Assembly (NCBI GenBank): GCA_003458705.1
Contig: QRVH01000005.1
Location: 1-64,000 of the forward strand
DNA from: Eubacterium sp. AF22-9
GTDB taxonomy: Bacteria; Bacillota; Clostridia; Lachnospirales; Lachnospiraceae
Reading direction: 5' to 3'
Length of the DNA stretch: 64,000 nt
Shown here: one piece after another, positions 46,306 to 55,696 of the stretch
Layout: the number at the start of each line of letters is the position of its first letter
Position numbering within the stretch: position 1 is the stretch's first letter
Translations under genes and position numbers: made by a program
Notes under the pieces: generated by a model
The model's database searches: none
Told to the model about the DNA's origin: nothing
What the model saw: the letters and a program-made list of their open reading frames with translations, nothing else

Positions 46306-46334
46306 GTTATACATCTCATTGTTAGCACTGTCAA
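46306..46334 (-). promoter_or_regulatory. Sigma-A promoter of clpB
   Basis: Minus-strand TTGACA (46329-46334) and TATAAC (46306-46311), 17 bp apart. The -35 box lies inside the CIRCE element. Confidence 0.8.
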
Positions 46335-46348
46335 GAGGTGAGTGCTAA
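46322..46348. promoter_or_regulatory. CIRCE operator (HrcA binding site) upstream of clpB
   Basis: TTAGCACTG, nine bases, GAGTGCTAA matches the CIRCE consensus TTAGCACTC-N9-GAGTGCTAA with a single difference. Confidence 0.92.
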
Positions 46349-46365
46349 TGAATTTATTAAAAAAA

Positions 46366-46393
46366 TATAAAGCCAGCAAAATACCGGCTTTAC
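46366..46393 (-). terminator. Terminator after the glycerate kinase gene
   Basis: TAAAGCC pairs with GGCTTTA around a CCGG/CAG-containing loop; a seven-T run follows on the minus strand. Confidence 0.65.
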
Positions 46394-46441
46394 ATTTTAA
46401 TAAATAATTAAATTATATATTTTTATCATTTTATGTACCTA

Positions 46442-47677
46442 TCAATCTGATATAAGCAGCACAGAAACATCATTAACATTTGTTCCCGTAGGGCCTGTTA
46501 TAATAAGCCCCTCTGTTAGTTTCAAAGCATTATAAGCATCATTATTCTTAAGCACTTCAAATATATCTATTCCTTTATTCTTTAAGACTCCTGCTGTATC
46601 ACCATCGCTATATCCACCTGCCGCATCCGTAGGTCCGTCTGTTCCATCGCTGCCTATACTGAATACTGCTGCATTTGACATTCCCTTAATACCTTCCGCT
46701 GCCGATAATGCAATTTCCTGATTTCTTCCACCTTTCCCATGTCCTGTAATATTAACAATCGTTTCACCACCTGCTATGTATGCCAGCTTCTTTCCTGACT
46801 TACAATGTGTCTTTGCTATAGATGCAAGAAAACTTCCGGCTTCTTTTGCCTGACAGCATAACTGGTCCGTAAGCATTACTGGTTCATATCCATACTTTGA
46901 ACATTCCCTTGATACTGCACTGCATAATTCACGCACACTTCCATTAATAAAAGTTGTTACATTATCCAGTTTCTTCGGTGTCTCAATATCCATCAGCTTT
47001 TTTACATCTTCACTTATATTAAGATTATATTTTTCTACAATGTGCCATGCTTCTTCACATGTTGTTGTATCTGCACATGCCGGACCTGAAGCAATCATAT
47101 CCAGTGGGTCACCAAGTATATCTGATAATACTATTGATAATACATGCGCCGGTTCACATAATTTTGCAAACCGTCCGCCCTTTACTTCTGATAAGCGTTT
47201 TCTTATCGTATTAATCTCAACAATATCTGCGCCGCATGCAAGTAACTGATTAGTTATATCCTGCAATTCTTCTCCTGTAATCTTCGGCTTCTCAAATAAA
47301 GCACTTCCTCCACCTGAAAGAAGAAAAAGCACTGTATCATTCTTATTGAGTCCGCTTACCATCTCAATAGCTGCCTGTGTTGCTTTAAATGAATTCTCAT
47401 CTGGAACAGGGTGGCCTGCCTCAAAACATTCTATTCTTTCAATCGGCTCTTTTACATGTCCATACTTCGTTATTACAATTCCTTCATTTATTCTGTCTCC
47501 CAGACAGTCACTTGCCGCCTTTGCCATCTGCCATGCGGCTTTTCCTACTGCTACAAGAATAACTTTTCCATCAAATTTCCTGTCTTTAAGTGTTTTCTTA
47601 ACTGCTTCATCCGGAAGAACTGCTTTAATTGCCGCATCAATTATATTGTCTGCAACCGCTCTTAATTCTTTATTCAT
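46442..47677 (-). CDS. Glycerate 2-kinase, MOFRL family
   Basis: The start MNKELRAVADNIIDAAI at 47677 has AAGGAG upstream; a longer form has none. The 411-residue protein has the DUF4147 N-terminal domain (VAVGKAAWQMAKAA; FEAGHPVPDENS; LFLLSGGGSALFE; NTIRKRLSEVKGG) and a C-terminal MOFRL domain (IAGGETIVNITGHGKGGRNQE; SDGTDGPTDAAGG). It phosphorylates glycerate to 2-phosphoglycerate, which enters lower glycolysis. It is not the unrelated E. coli GarK family, although it fills the same place. It is the last gene of the cdaR-permease-garR operon, 43 bp after garR. Confidence 0.9.
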   Translation of the reverse strand: MNKELRAVADNIIDAAIKAVLPDEAVKKTLKDRKFDGKVILVAVGKAAWQMAKAASDCLGDRINEGIVITKYGHVKEPIERIECFEAGHPVPDENSFKATQAAIEMVSGLNKNDTVLFLLSGGGSALFEKPKITGEELQDITNQLLACGADIVEINTIRKRLSEVKGGRFAKLCEPAHVLSIVLSDILGDPLDMIASGPACADTTTCEEAWHIVEKYNLNISEDVKKLMDIETPKKLDNVTTFINGSVRELCSAVSRECSKYGYEPVMLTDQLCCQAKEAGSFLASIAKTHCKSGKKLAYIAGGETIVNITGHGKGGRNQEIALSAAEGIKGMSNAAVFSIGSDGTDGPTDAAGGYSDGDTAGVLKNKGIDIFEVLKNNDAYNALKLTEGLIITGPTGTNVNDVSVLLISD

Positions 47678-47719
47678 AAGATTCTCCTTCCTGACATTAT
47701 AATAACCTGTCAACAACAT

Positions 47720-48595
47720 TTATAATTTTGTGTCTGCCAGTTTTTCATAATAATGTATAATTGCACTGTGGTCGCTGCTTCCATCTCCATTATTATGCAG
47801 ATACTGCATTATTTCCTGAACCTGTGCTGTCATCGGTACTGGAGCTCCAACACTATGAGCACACTCAAGTGCATTATTCAAATCTTTAATATGCAAATCT
47901 ACTCTGAATCCTGGTTCAACATTGTCCACTATCATCATTGGAACTTTGGCATTCATAACAGTAGACCCTGCAAGTCCGCCTTTTATTGCCTCAAATACAC
48001 GCTCAGGGTCTACTCCGGCTTTTTTTGCCAGAATGAAACTTTCAGAAACTGCCTGGATATTACATGCAACAATTATCTGATTGGCAAGTTTTGTTGTATT
48101 TCCAGCTCCAAGTTCACCACATCTTGTAACTGATGAACCCATATGTGTAAGAATCTGTTTATACTTATCAAATGTTTTCTCATCTCCACCAACCATAAAT
48201 GCAACTGTTCCATCTATTGCTTTAGGTTCTCCTCCTGACACAGGTGCATCAAGCATATCAATTCCTTTTTCTTTTAATACATCACCAATATATCTGCTGT
48301 CGACAGGATTAATTGAACTCATATCTATAAAACATGTTCCTTTTTTCATATAACCCGCAATACCATTTTCCCCAAGCATTACATCCTTTACCTGAGGACT
48401 GTTTGGAAGCATTGTTATAACCACATCACTCTCCATGCCAATCTGTTTTAAATCACCACTTCTCGCACCTGCCTGTACAAGTTCATCGACATTTTCCTTA
48501 TGATGGTCATTAACAATCAATGTGTATCCAGCTCTGCAAAGATTCTTTGCCATCGGTTTTCCCATTATTCCCAATCCAACAAAGCCTATAACCAT
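47720..48595 (-). CDS. garR: 2-Hydroxy-3-oxopropionate (tartronate semialdehyde) reductase
   Basis: GarR reduces tartronate semialdehyde to glycerate. The 291-residue beta-hydroxyacid dehydrogenase has the NAD(P) loop GFVGLGIMGKPMAKNL at the N-terminus, the substrate-binding DAPVSGGEPKAIDGT around residue 120, and the catalytic Lys in GAGNTTKLANQIIV around residue 170. The C-terminal helical domain is complete. It lies between a GntP-type permease and a glycerate kinase, so the operon should take up a sugar acid or glycerate and feed it to 2-phosphoglycerate. No glucarate or galactarate dehydratase or tartronate semialdehyde aldolase is in the window. Confidence 0.92.
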   Translation of the reverse strand: MVIGFVGLGIMGKPMAKNLCRAGYTLIVNDHHKENVDELVQAGARSGDLKQIGMESDVVITMLPNSPQVKDVMLGENGIAGYMKKGTCFIDMSSINPVDSRYIGDVLKEKGIDMLDAPVSGGEPKAIDGTVAFMVGGDEKTFDKYKQILTHMGSSVTRCGELGAGNTTKLANQIIVACNIQAVSESFILAKKAGVDPERVFEAIKGGLAGSTVMNAKVPMMIVDNVEPGFRVDLHIKDLNNALECAHSVGAPVPMTAQVQEIMQYLHNNGDGSSDHSAIIHYYEKLADTKL

Positions 48596-48720
48596 ATATA
48601 ATCCTCCTGATATTGTTCTAAATGTATTGTTATTATAACCTTTCTTTTATATAATAATGCGACCATACTGATAAGTCCATATAGTTCTCATAAGTATAGC
48701 CGCATTATGTAACATTTATA

Positions 48721-50112
48721 TTATAAAATTAATGAAAGAATAAATATTTCAACCATTGCTGCAATACCCATTATTAATGTGCACACTGTCTGTGTCTTAT
48801 ATCCCTGTTCAGGATCCATGTCACCAAAATTAGTAACTACCCAGAAGTATGAGTCGTTAGCATGTGATACTGTCATGGCACCAGCGCCTATAGCCATTAC
48901 ACAAAGCACTGTCTTAACAGGTGAAGCAAGTCCAAGAGCTCCAAGCAGTGGAGCAATGATACCTGCTGTAGTTGTAATTGCAACCGTCGAAGAACCCTGT
49001 GCTGTCTTTAATATTGCTGCAAGAAGGAATGGGAAGAATATTCCAACTGCTGAAAGCACTTCTGCATGCTGTGTAATAAATGCAACCATTGAGCTTGATG
49101 AAATAACCTTTCCTAATACACCACCAGCTGCTGTTACAAAAAGTATAGGACCAACTGTCTTTAATGTCTCATTGGTAATATTGTAAAAATCGGACATCTT
49201 ATGTGCTGTTGCAAGCTGTATTATTGCAAATATTGTACCAACAGCAAGTGCTATAATTGGTTTTCCAAGGAACTGGCATGCTATGTCAAGTGCGCCAGTC
49301 CAGCCTGCCATTGATGATATTGAGCCAAGTGCCATAAGAATGATTGGTACAAGAATTGGAGCTAATGCATTAAATCCATTAGGAAGCTTTCCATACTCTG
49401 CAACTAATTCTTCATATGTCTTGGTAACCTCTCCATTGTCTGTTACTTCATCAGCACTCTTTACTCTCTTTCCAATAAACTTAGCATATACAAGACCTGC
49501 TATAAGAGGAAATATTGAACATACAACACCAAGTCCCATTACAAGTAAAAGATTATCTCCAACTCCAAGTGTATTAGCAGCTGCTATCGGACCAGGTGTT
49601 GGCGGAATAAACACATGAGAAATATAAAGTCCTGCTGAAAGTGCTACTGTCATTGCTACACTTGAAACTGCTGTTCTTTTTACAAGTGCTTTTCTTATTG
49701 GATTAAGAATTACAAAACCACTGTCACAGAACACAGGAATTGAAACAACCCAGCCCATAAGTTCTATTGCAAGTTCTGGTCTTTTCTTTCCTACTACCTT
49801 AATTACCATATCTGCCAGCTTCAATGCTGCTCCTGTTTTTTCAAGTACCGATCCAATCAATGCACCTAATATAATAACAATACCGATGCTGCTGAATGTA
49901 CCTGAGAATCCAGCTCCTATAACTGTTGGAATTCCAGACACCTTCGTTCCGTCTGGTTTTACAGTATCAACAAATGGAATCCCTGCCAACATTGCAAGAA
50001 TAAGTGATACCGCCATAATTGCTAAGAAAGGATGAACCTTAAACTTAGAAATTGCAACTATCATCACAATGATAGCCAAGACAAATGCAATTATCAATGC
50101 TACTCCTGTCAT
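48721..50112 (-). CDS. GntP family sugar acid/glycerate permease
   Basis: The 463-residue membrane protein has about 12-14 helices. GntP family segments include GIVIILGALIGSVLEKTGAA, a central SIPVFCDSGFVILNPI, HVFIPPTPGPIAAANTLG, and the C-terminal ANDSYFWVVTNFGDM. GntP carriers are proton symporters for gluconate and related acids. The neighbours cdaR, garR and glycerate kinase suggest glycerate or a hexarate as substrate. The upstream gap contains overlapping dyads that may be a CdaR operator. Confidence 0.9.
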   Translation of the reverse strand: MTGVALIIAFVLAIIVMIVAISKFKVHPFLAIMAVSLILAMLAGIPFVDTVKPDGTKVSGIPTVIGAGFSGTFSSIGIVIILGALIGSVLEKTGAALKLADMVIKVVGKKRPELAIELMGWVVSIPVFCDSGFVILNPIRKALVKRTAVSSVAMTVALSAGLYISHVFIPPTPGPIAAANTLGVGDNLLLVMGLGVVCSIFPLIAGLVYAKFIGKRVKSADEVTDNGEVTKTYEELVAEYGKLPNGFNALAPILVPIILMALGSISSMAGWTGALDIACQFLGKPIIALAVGTIFAIIQLATAHKMSDFYNITNETLKTVGPILFVTAAGGVLGKVISSSSMVAFITQHAEVLSAVGIFFPFLLAAILKTAQGSSTVAITTTAGIIAPLLGALGLASPVKTVLCVMAIGAGAMTVSHANDSYFWVVTNFGDMDPEQGYKTQTVCTLIMGIAAMVEIFILSLIL

Positions 50113-50144
50113 AAAAACACCTCATTTCTATTTTATTGTTGTAC

Positions 50145-50165
50145 GGTTTGCACAAACCTTTGTGC
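50145..50165. promoter_or_regulatory. Overlapping dyads upstream of the GntP permease gene
   Basis: GGTTTGCACAAACC (50145-50158) overlaps GCACAAACCTTTGTGC (50150-50165). Both have six- or seven-base arms. Location between cdaR and the permease suggests an operator for CdaR or a catabolite regulator. Confidence 0.45.
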
Positions 50166-50232
50166 TTTGTATGACACAATAATAGCATGTAAAGTTCAAT
50201 AGCAAAATGTTACACAGCACATAATATCATTT

Positions 50233-51406
50233 TTATTTTGTATTATGTAACAATAATGGTAAATCATATTTTTCATTAATTAATTCATCAGTAATTATGT
50301 ATGCCAGATACAACGCTGGACTTTCTGTTGGTTTCCTGACATCAAGTCCTGTTATTTCTTTCAGTTTTGATATTCTGTATTGTAATGTATTCTTATGAAT
50401 ATACAGATTGTCTGCTGCTTTCTGTATTGATCCCTGTGCATTAAAATACGCTTTCAGCAACGCAATATTCTCACATACATCATTATAATCCATATCCTTA
50501 AATACCTTCTTTAAATATTCAAGCTTAATCTCTGTCGGTACATTGCTTATTAAAAGTTCAAGACTAATATCCTCATAGCATATAATCTGTTCATGTTTTT
50601 CAGCTGCAGCCGTCCATGCCCTATGTGCTTCAACATAAGCTTCATGCATATCATAGCTTTGGGCTGAATCTATACCAATATTTAATTCAAACTTATCTTT
50701 TTCCCACACATATCCTGCCAGCTCTCCTGCAAATTTAACCACATTTTCCGTATCCATATTATCTATGATTATTATCTGTCTTGAAGCATTCCTGAAATGC
50801 ATTTTATAATTATTTCTCTTTAAAAATGCATCAACATCATTTTCAAATTTTGCAATCTGAGACTGTCCCTGTTGTGAGTCTTTAAGATTATCAAGTTCAT
50901 CTATACTGGCAATAAACACTCTTCTTGGCTTATTAATATCTATCCCAAGTGCCATTCCACGGTCTTCTAAATCTGCATTCTTATATCCTCCATTTATAAG
51001 CCATTCTTCATAAAAAGCATTCCTTACACGCTTATTCATAAGCTGTCTATAGTTTGCACGACTCTCCATCAAAAGAATTTCCGTCATCTTTTTTTAACAG
51101 TTTTCCAGACGTTATAACCTCTTCATATCCACCTGTCATTCCTATCACTCCTACTATTTCGCCATCAAGTTCAAGTGGAAGATTAATTCCTTTTTTTATA
51201 CCTTTTGATAAATCATCTTCATCAATATAATATTCCTCAAGATTTTCAGATATAATCTTATATGCACCATAATGAAAATCCCCTATTCTGGATTTATCAC
51301 GACTTGCAATTATATGTCCTGTCTCATCCATAAGATTAATATTCTGTTTAACAAGTTTTGAAATTTCTTCAACAATCTGAGTTGCAGAATTCTTCGATAT
51401 ATGCAT
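50233..51406 (-). CDS. cdaR: CdaR-type sugar diacid regulator (frame interrupted)
   Basis: CdaR activates uptake and breakdown of glycerate and sugar diacids. The N-terminal Diacid_rec domain starts MHISKNSATQIVEEISKLV at 51406. The C-terminal HTH_30 motif is IQKAADNLYIHKNTLQYRIS (about residues 340-360). The frame breaks at 51089-51095, where seven T's on the + strand should be six. Repair joins ITSGKLLKK to MTEILLMESRANY, restoring about 390 residues, the family length. As read, the sensor and DNA-binding parts are separate polypeptides. The gene is first in the operon with the permease, garR and glycerate kinase. A strong dyad lies in its leader. Confidence 0.85.
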
Positions 51407-51431
51407 AACACGTATCTCCTTTTTGATAAGG

Positions 51432-51452
51432 ATGTGACGGAATCCGTCACAT
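51432..51452. promoter_or_regulatory. Near-perfect 21-bp dyad between cdaR and hcp
   Basis: ATGTGACGGA and TCCGTCACAT face each other across one base, 26 bases upstream of cdaR. It could be an operator for a Crp/Fnr-type regulator (TGTGA...TCACA) or a leader hairpin. No T-run follows. Confidence 0.5.
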
Positions 51453-51588
51453 ATTCTTTCTATATATTATTGTACCATACATTTTATATCATTAAAATTT
51501 CTTTATAAAATCTTTCAACTTACCTCTGACATTGTGTTGTATGCGATTGTCATATCATACAAATTTATGAATAAATCAGATATTCAGG

Positions 51589-51617
51589 ATTCATAATATT
51601 AATTAATAATTATGAAT
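51589..51617. promoter_or_regulatory. Inverted repeat just upstream of hcp
   Basis: ATTCATAAT and ATTATGAAT, each nine bases, are spaced by 11 bp of A/T. The right arm ends four bases before the AAAAGGAG ribosome site, so a bound repressor would block hcp. Confidence 0.5.
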
Positions 51618-51633
51618 CAAAAAGGAGTATTAT

Positions 51634-53305
51634 ATGAGTAATAATATGGATCTTGGATACGATATGTTCTGCTATCAATGTGAACAGACAGCCGGCGGAA
51701 AAGGCTGCACTAAACTCGGCGTATGCGGAAAGACGCCAGAAATAGCCAATCTTCAGGATTTGCTTATCTATCAGCTGAAAGGTATCAGCTTCTATACAAA
51801 ACATCTTCTCGATTCAGGACTCAATGTTGATAAAAGTATCGTAAGCTTTATTGAGAACTGCCTCTTTACAACTCTTACAAATGTTAATTTCAATGTGGAC
51901 GACCATGTCCGCCTTCTTAAACAATCCCGCGATATCAAGAATAATCTTAAGAATATGGTAGGCACAACCGAATACATCACTCCCGCTGCTGCCTATGAAC
52001 TGCCTGAAGCTAAAGCAGACATGCTTCGTGACGCACCAATAGCGGGCATAATGCATGACAAGACATTAGACCCTGATATCCGCTCATTAAGACAGACCAT
52101 TCTTTATGGTCTTAAAGGCATAAGTGCTTACGGTCATCAGGCAAGGGAGCTTTCATATTACAGTGATAATGTTGATAACTTCTATATTACTGCACTTGAA
52201 GCAATCACAGACAATACTCTCACTGTTGAGGAGCTTATCCGCCTCACACTTAAAACAGGATATGGCTATTGAAATTATGAAAAAGCTTGATGAGGCAAAC
52301 ACTACCATTTACGGTAATCCATCACCTCACACAGTTAATGTACACATTAAGAAAGGTCCCTTCATCATTGTTTCCGGTCATGACCTTAAAGATCTTGAAA
52401 TGCTTCTTAAACAGACCGAAGGACTTGGCATTAATATATATACCCACGGTGAAATGCTCCCTTCCCATGGTTATGAAGGTCTTAAAAAATATAAGCATCT
52501 TGCAGGTAATTTTGGCGGCGCATGGCAGGACCAGCAGAAACAGTTTGATAATCTTCCCGGCTGTATCCTTATGACAACCAATTGTCTCATGCGTCCAAGA
52601 GACACATATAAAGACCGTATATATTCTACTAATGTTGTAGGCTGGGATGGCATAAAATATATAGAAAAGAAGCCTGACGGTGAAAAGGATTTTTCTGAAA
52701 TCATAAAACAGTCTCTTGAACTTGGAGGCTTTACCGAAGATCAGGAAGTAAAAGAAATTCTAGTAGGATTCGGACATGAAGCTGCTCTGTCTCATGCAGT
52801 TGAACTTGTTGAAGCGGTAAAATCAAAACAGATACGACATTTTTTCCTGATTGGTGGCTGTGATGGTGCAAGACCTGGCAGAAGTTATTTTACTGATTTT
52901 GCCACTATGGTTCCTGATGACTGCATGATTCTCACTCTTGCATGCGGCAAATATCGTTTCAATAAGCTTGATTTCGGCACAGTTGCCGGACTTCCAAGGC
53001 TTCTTGATATCGGACAGTGTAATGATGTATATTCTGCTATTCTTATTGCCAATGCCCTTTCAGATGCATTTGGTACAGATGTCAATGGACTTCCTTTATC
53101 TCTTATTGTTTCATGGTATGAGCAGAAGGCTGTTGCAGACCTTCTCGCCTTGTTAAGCCTTGGCATTAAGAATATTTATCTCGGTCCGACACTTCCAGCA
53201 TTCTTAAGCCCTAATGTATTGCAGTACCTTGTAGACACTTTCCAGTTAAGACTTATAAGCAATCCGGAAGATGACATTAAGACATGTCTTGGACAGGCTG
53301 TTTAA
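51634..53305 (+). CDS. hcp: Hybrid cluster protein / hydroxylamine reductase, class I (frame interrupted)
   Basis: Hcp handles nitrosative stress, reducing hydroxylamine or NO-derived species. The N-terminal MFCYQCEQTAGGKGC with GVCGK gives the four-Cys proximal Fe-S cluster of obligate anaerobes. The C-terminal half contains SGHDLKDLEMLL, YTHGEMLPSHGY, TTNCLMRP, GGCDGARPGRSYF and LACGKYRFN, which supply hybrid-cluster ligands. The frame breaks at 52258-52266 (aggatatggct): loss of two bases in a TATA run, or gain of one, best explains it. After repair GYMAIEIMKKLDEANT continues and total length is about 557 residues, normal for the class. It is divergent from cdaR with two dyads between. Confidence 0.9.
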
Positions 53306-53317
53306 ATGTTTCTCCTA

Positions 53318-53346
53318 AAAAGGCTGCCACAAAGTGACAGCCTTAC
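53318..53346. terminator. Bidirectional terminator after hcp
   Basis: AAGGCTGCCAC pairs with GTGACAGCCTT around AAA, between convergent genes. Confidence 0.8.
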
Positions 53347-53363
53347 ATACCTCATTAACATTC

Positions 53364-54623
53364 TTATAATTCCGCCAGTCCGGCAAGTGCAACATATTTT
53401 TCTGATACTGTAAACCATGTAGGGAAATCTGTTATTCCTGACTGTGGCAGATTGAATATCCGCTGGAACTCCTTAACCGCTGCTGCCGTCTGCTCACCAT
53501 ATATTCCATCAGTACTTAGGACCGGAATAGAATTATAATACTCCCCAATAAGGTTAAGCTGTTCCTGAAGCTGTCTTACCTTCTGCCCTGATGAACCTAT
53601 ATCAAGATTAGTTCCCGGCCATGAATAAGGAATTCCGCTTATCTGTTCTGCAGCATTAATATACACATCCTGACCATAATAATATCTTAATATATCAATC
53701 GATGAATAATTCTGATCTCCCAGATACTTGCTTCCCCACTGTGAAAGCCTGTTAGGACATGTCACTCTCTTTCCATCACAATACTGTGTAAGTATTGGCT
53801 GCTTTACATTAGGTCTTGATATGTAATTGTCAAATATATCATCTACTACCTGTGATATACTTTCGAACACATTTCTTCCATTAACCCATTTCTGGTCATA
53901 TGCAGTTGATGAAGTTATTGTAAAATCATAAAATTTGTTTCTGTACCATTCTGTATATACCCGGTTTAATGTAAATGACATAATAGCAAGCACATTTGCC
54001 TCAATTGTCTGCCTCGGCCATGTTGAATATATCTCAGAGCTTGCTACATTCTTAATATAATCCTTATAAGTAACATAATAATTATCTGCCTCAGTATCTT
54101 TAGGCGGTCCGTCATGTACAACTACAATTTCAGGAACAACAACTCTGTCAAGCACAATTTCACCCGACTGTCCCATAGGCTTAATCTCTTCTTCATCAAT
54201 CTTAGGTGGGTAATCTCCATATAATGTGTTAACAGGTATGACTATATTATTCTGTGAATTATCCCTTGCAGACATCTTTACATTCTGAATGCTTAGCTCC
54301 CCCGAAAACATATCACTGCCTGATATATTTACATTATCAAATCCTGGCGCACTTACAGCTATGTCATACTCTGAAAATGGCTGCCTGTTCCCCGGTTCCA
54401 TGCTATATTCAATTGGAGGCGTTCTTAAGTCGTTAAATATACTTATCCCGTCTCCGTCTGTACCACTTTCTCCTATTATATTATCAGGATTTCCTGTATA
54501 CGACAGTCTTACAGCCGCTCCTTTAATTGGCACATTTTCTTCATTGACAACACTTACCTTCAATCGGCCTTTATCAATATTATTTTCTGGCACTTCAAAT
54601 GTATGTACATATCCAACGTTCAT
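53364..54623 (-). CDS. SpoIID-like / peptidoglycan-binding protein without signal peptide
   Basis: The 419-residue protein has three parts. Residues 15-110 form a beta-rich, carboxypeptidase-regulatory-like domain (LKVSVVNEENVPIKGAAVRL). Residues 185-325 resemble the SpoIID/LytB domain: VTYKDYIKNVASSEI, EANVLAIMSFTLNR and the typical NRLSQWGSKYLGDQNYSSID. Residues 335-410 are a PG_binding_1 repeat (DIGSSGQKVRQLQEQLN; DGIYGEQTAAAVKEFQ). SpoIID cleaves peptidoglycan strands stripped of stem peptides. The start MNVGYVHTFEVPENN follows AAGAGGACA. There is no signal peptide, although every domain points to the wall. It is divergent from an amidase gene, also leaderless. Confidence 0.7.
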   Translation of the reverse strand: MNVGYVHTFEVPENNIDKGRLKVSVVNEENVPIKGAAVRLSYTGNPDNIIGESGTDGDGISIFNDLRTPPIEYSMEPGNRQPFSEYDIAVSAPGFDNVNISGSDMFSGELSIQNVKMSARDNSQNNIVIPVNTLYGDYPPKIDEEEIKPMGQSGEIVLDRVVVPEIVVVHDGPPKDTEADNYYVTYKDYIKNVASSEIYSTWPRQTIEANVLAIMSFTLNRVYTEWYRNKFYDFTITSSTAYDQKWVNGRNVFESISQVVDDIFDNYISRPNVKQPILTQYCDGKRVTCPNRLSQWGSKYLGDQNYSSIDILRYYYGQDVYINAAEQISGIPYSWPGTNLDIGSSGQKVRQLQEQLNLIGEYYNSIPVLSTDGIYGEQTAAAVKEFQRIFNLPQSGITDFPTWFTVSEKYVALAGLAEL

Positions 54624-54721
54624 AATCTGTCCTCTTTCTCATCTTAAGATAAATATATGTGACAGGTACGCTTATTATGTCTTTTGCATACAATAATATG
54701 ATTAATGTTATCGGAGATATT

Positions 54722-55636
54722 ATGGCTCAATATAAGATAGCTGTAGATGCCGGACACGGCGGTAGCGACTATGGTGCAACATATAATGGCAGAGCTGAGA
54801 AAGATGACAACTTAAAGCTCGCTCTTGCCGTAGGTGATATATTAGAAAAAAATGGTATTGACGTTGTGTACACCCGTACTACTGATGAATATGAGACACC
54901 TTTTAAAAAAGCAACTGATGCCAATGATGCTAAGGCTGATTATTTTGTTTCAATCCACAGAAATTCATCCCCTACGCCTAACCAGTACACAGGCGTGGAA
55001 ACTCTTGTTTACAATAATTCCGGTATTAAATCACAGATGGCTGCCAATATCAATTCTGAGCTGGAAAAGGCTGGCTTTAAAAATCTTGGAATTACCGAAC
55101 GTCCTAACCTTGTTGTACTCAAACGGACAAAAATGCCTGCCGTACTTGTAGAAGCCAGCTTTATTAACAACGATAAAGATAATGAAACATTTGATAAGAA
55201 CTTTAACCAGATTGCAAATGGAATCGCAGATGGTATTCTTAAGACCCTTGGAATTAAACCAAAGACAAATAATACTACTGCACAGGCTACTTCAGGTGAA
55301 GTCCCATCAGTGAAATCAGATTCTGCCAAATCCGCTGAAATCATGCCTGCAGCATGCGAAAAAAAGCCTGCACCTCCTGCTAAACCAGCATGTAACTGTG
55401 ATGATGACCTTTCTCCTGAGCCACTTTATCGTGTTCAGGTTGGTGCCTACCGCAATAAAAATAATGCAGACCGCATGCTTAATTCCCTGCTTATTGAAGG
55501 ATTCCCAGCTTTTATCATATATGAGAATGACTATTATAAAGTTCAGGTTGGTGCTTTCAGACAGCTTTCAAACGCCATTAAAATGGAGCAGAAGCTGCGT
55601 AAATTCCGCTACAACACCTACATTGTATACTCATAA
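54722..55636 (+). CDS. N-acetylmuramoyl-L-alanine amidase with C-terminal SPOR domain
   Basis: The start MAQYKIAVDAGHGGSDYG at 54722 has GGAG upstream. Residues 1-180 are an Amidase_3 catalytic domain. The zinc ligands are visible as the His of DAGHGG, Glu of GRAEKDD, His of FVSIHRNSS, and the catalytic Glu of VLVEASFINN. It cleaves the bond between muramic acid and the stem peptide. After a Pro/Cys-containing linker, residues 230-304 form a SPOR domain with two similar halves (YRVQVGAYRNKNNADRM; YKVQVGAFRQLSNAIKM), which binds stripped glycan. No signal peptide is present. Together with the divergent SpoIID-like gene it suggests a paired wall-remodelling unit. Confidence 0.88.
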   Translation: MAQYKIAVDAGHGGSDYGATYNGRAEKDDNLKLALAVGDILEKNGIDVVYTRTTDEYETPFKKATDANDAKADYFVSIHRNSSPTPNQYTGVETLVYNNSGIKSQMAANINSELEKAGFKNLGITERPNLVVLKRTKMPAVLVEASFINNDKDNETFDKNFNQIANGIADGILKTLGIKPKTNNTTAQATSGEVPSVKSDSAKSAEIMPAACEKKPAPPAKPACNCDDDLSPEPLYRVQVGAYRNKNNADRMLNSLLIEGFPAFIIYENDYYKVQVGAFRQLSNAIKMEQKLRKFRYNTYIVYS

Positions 55637-55640
55637 TTAT

Positions 55641-55685
55641 AAAATCAGCACCAGACTGAATATTTTCAATCTGGTGCCTGATTTT
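55641..55685. terminator. Bidirectional terminator after the amidase gene
   Basis: AAAATCAGCACCAGA pairs with TCTGGTGCCTGATTTT with one bulge; genes converge. Confidence 0.85.
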
Positions 55686-55696
55686 AACTATAGCAA

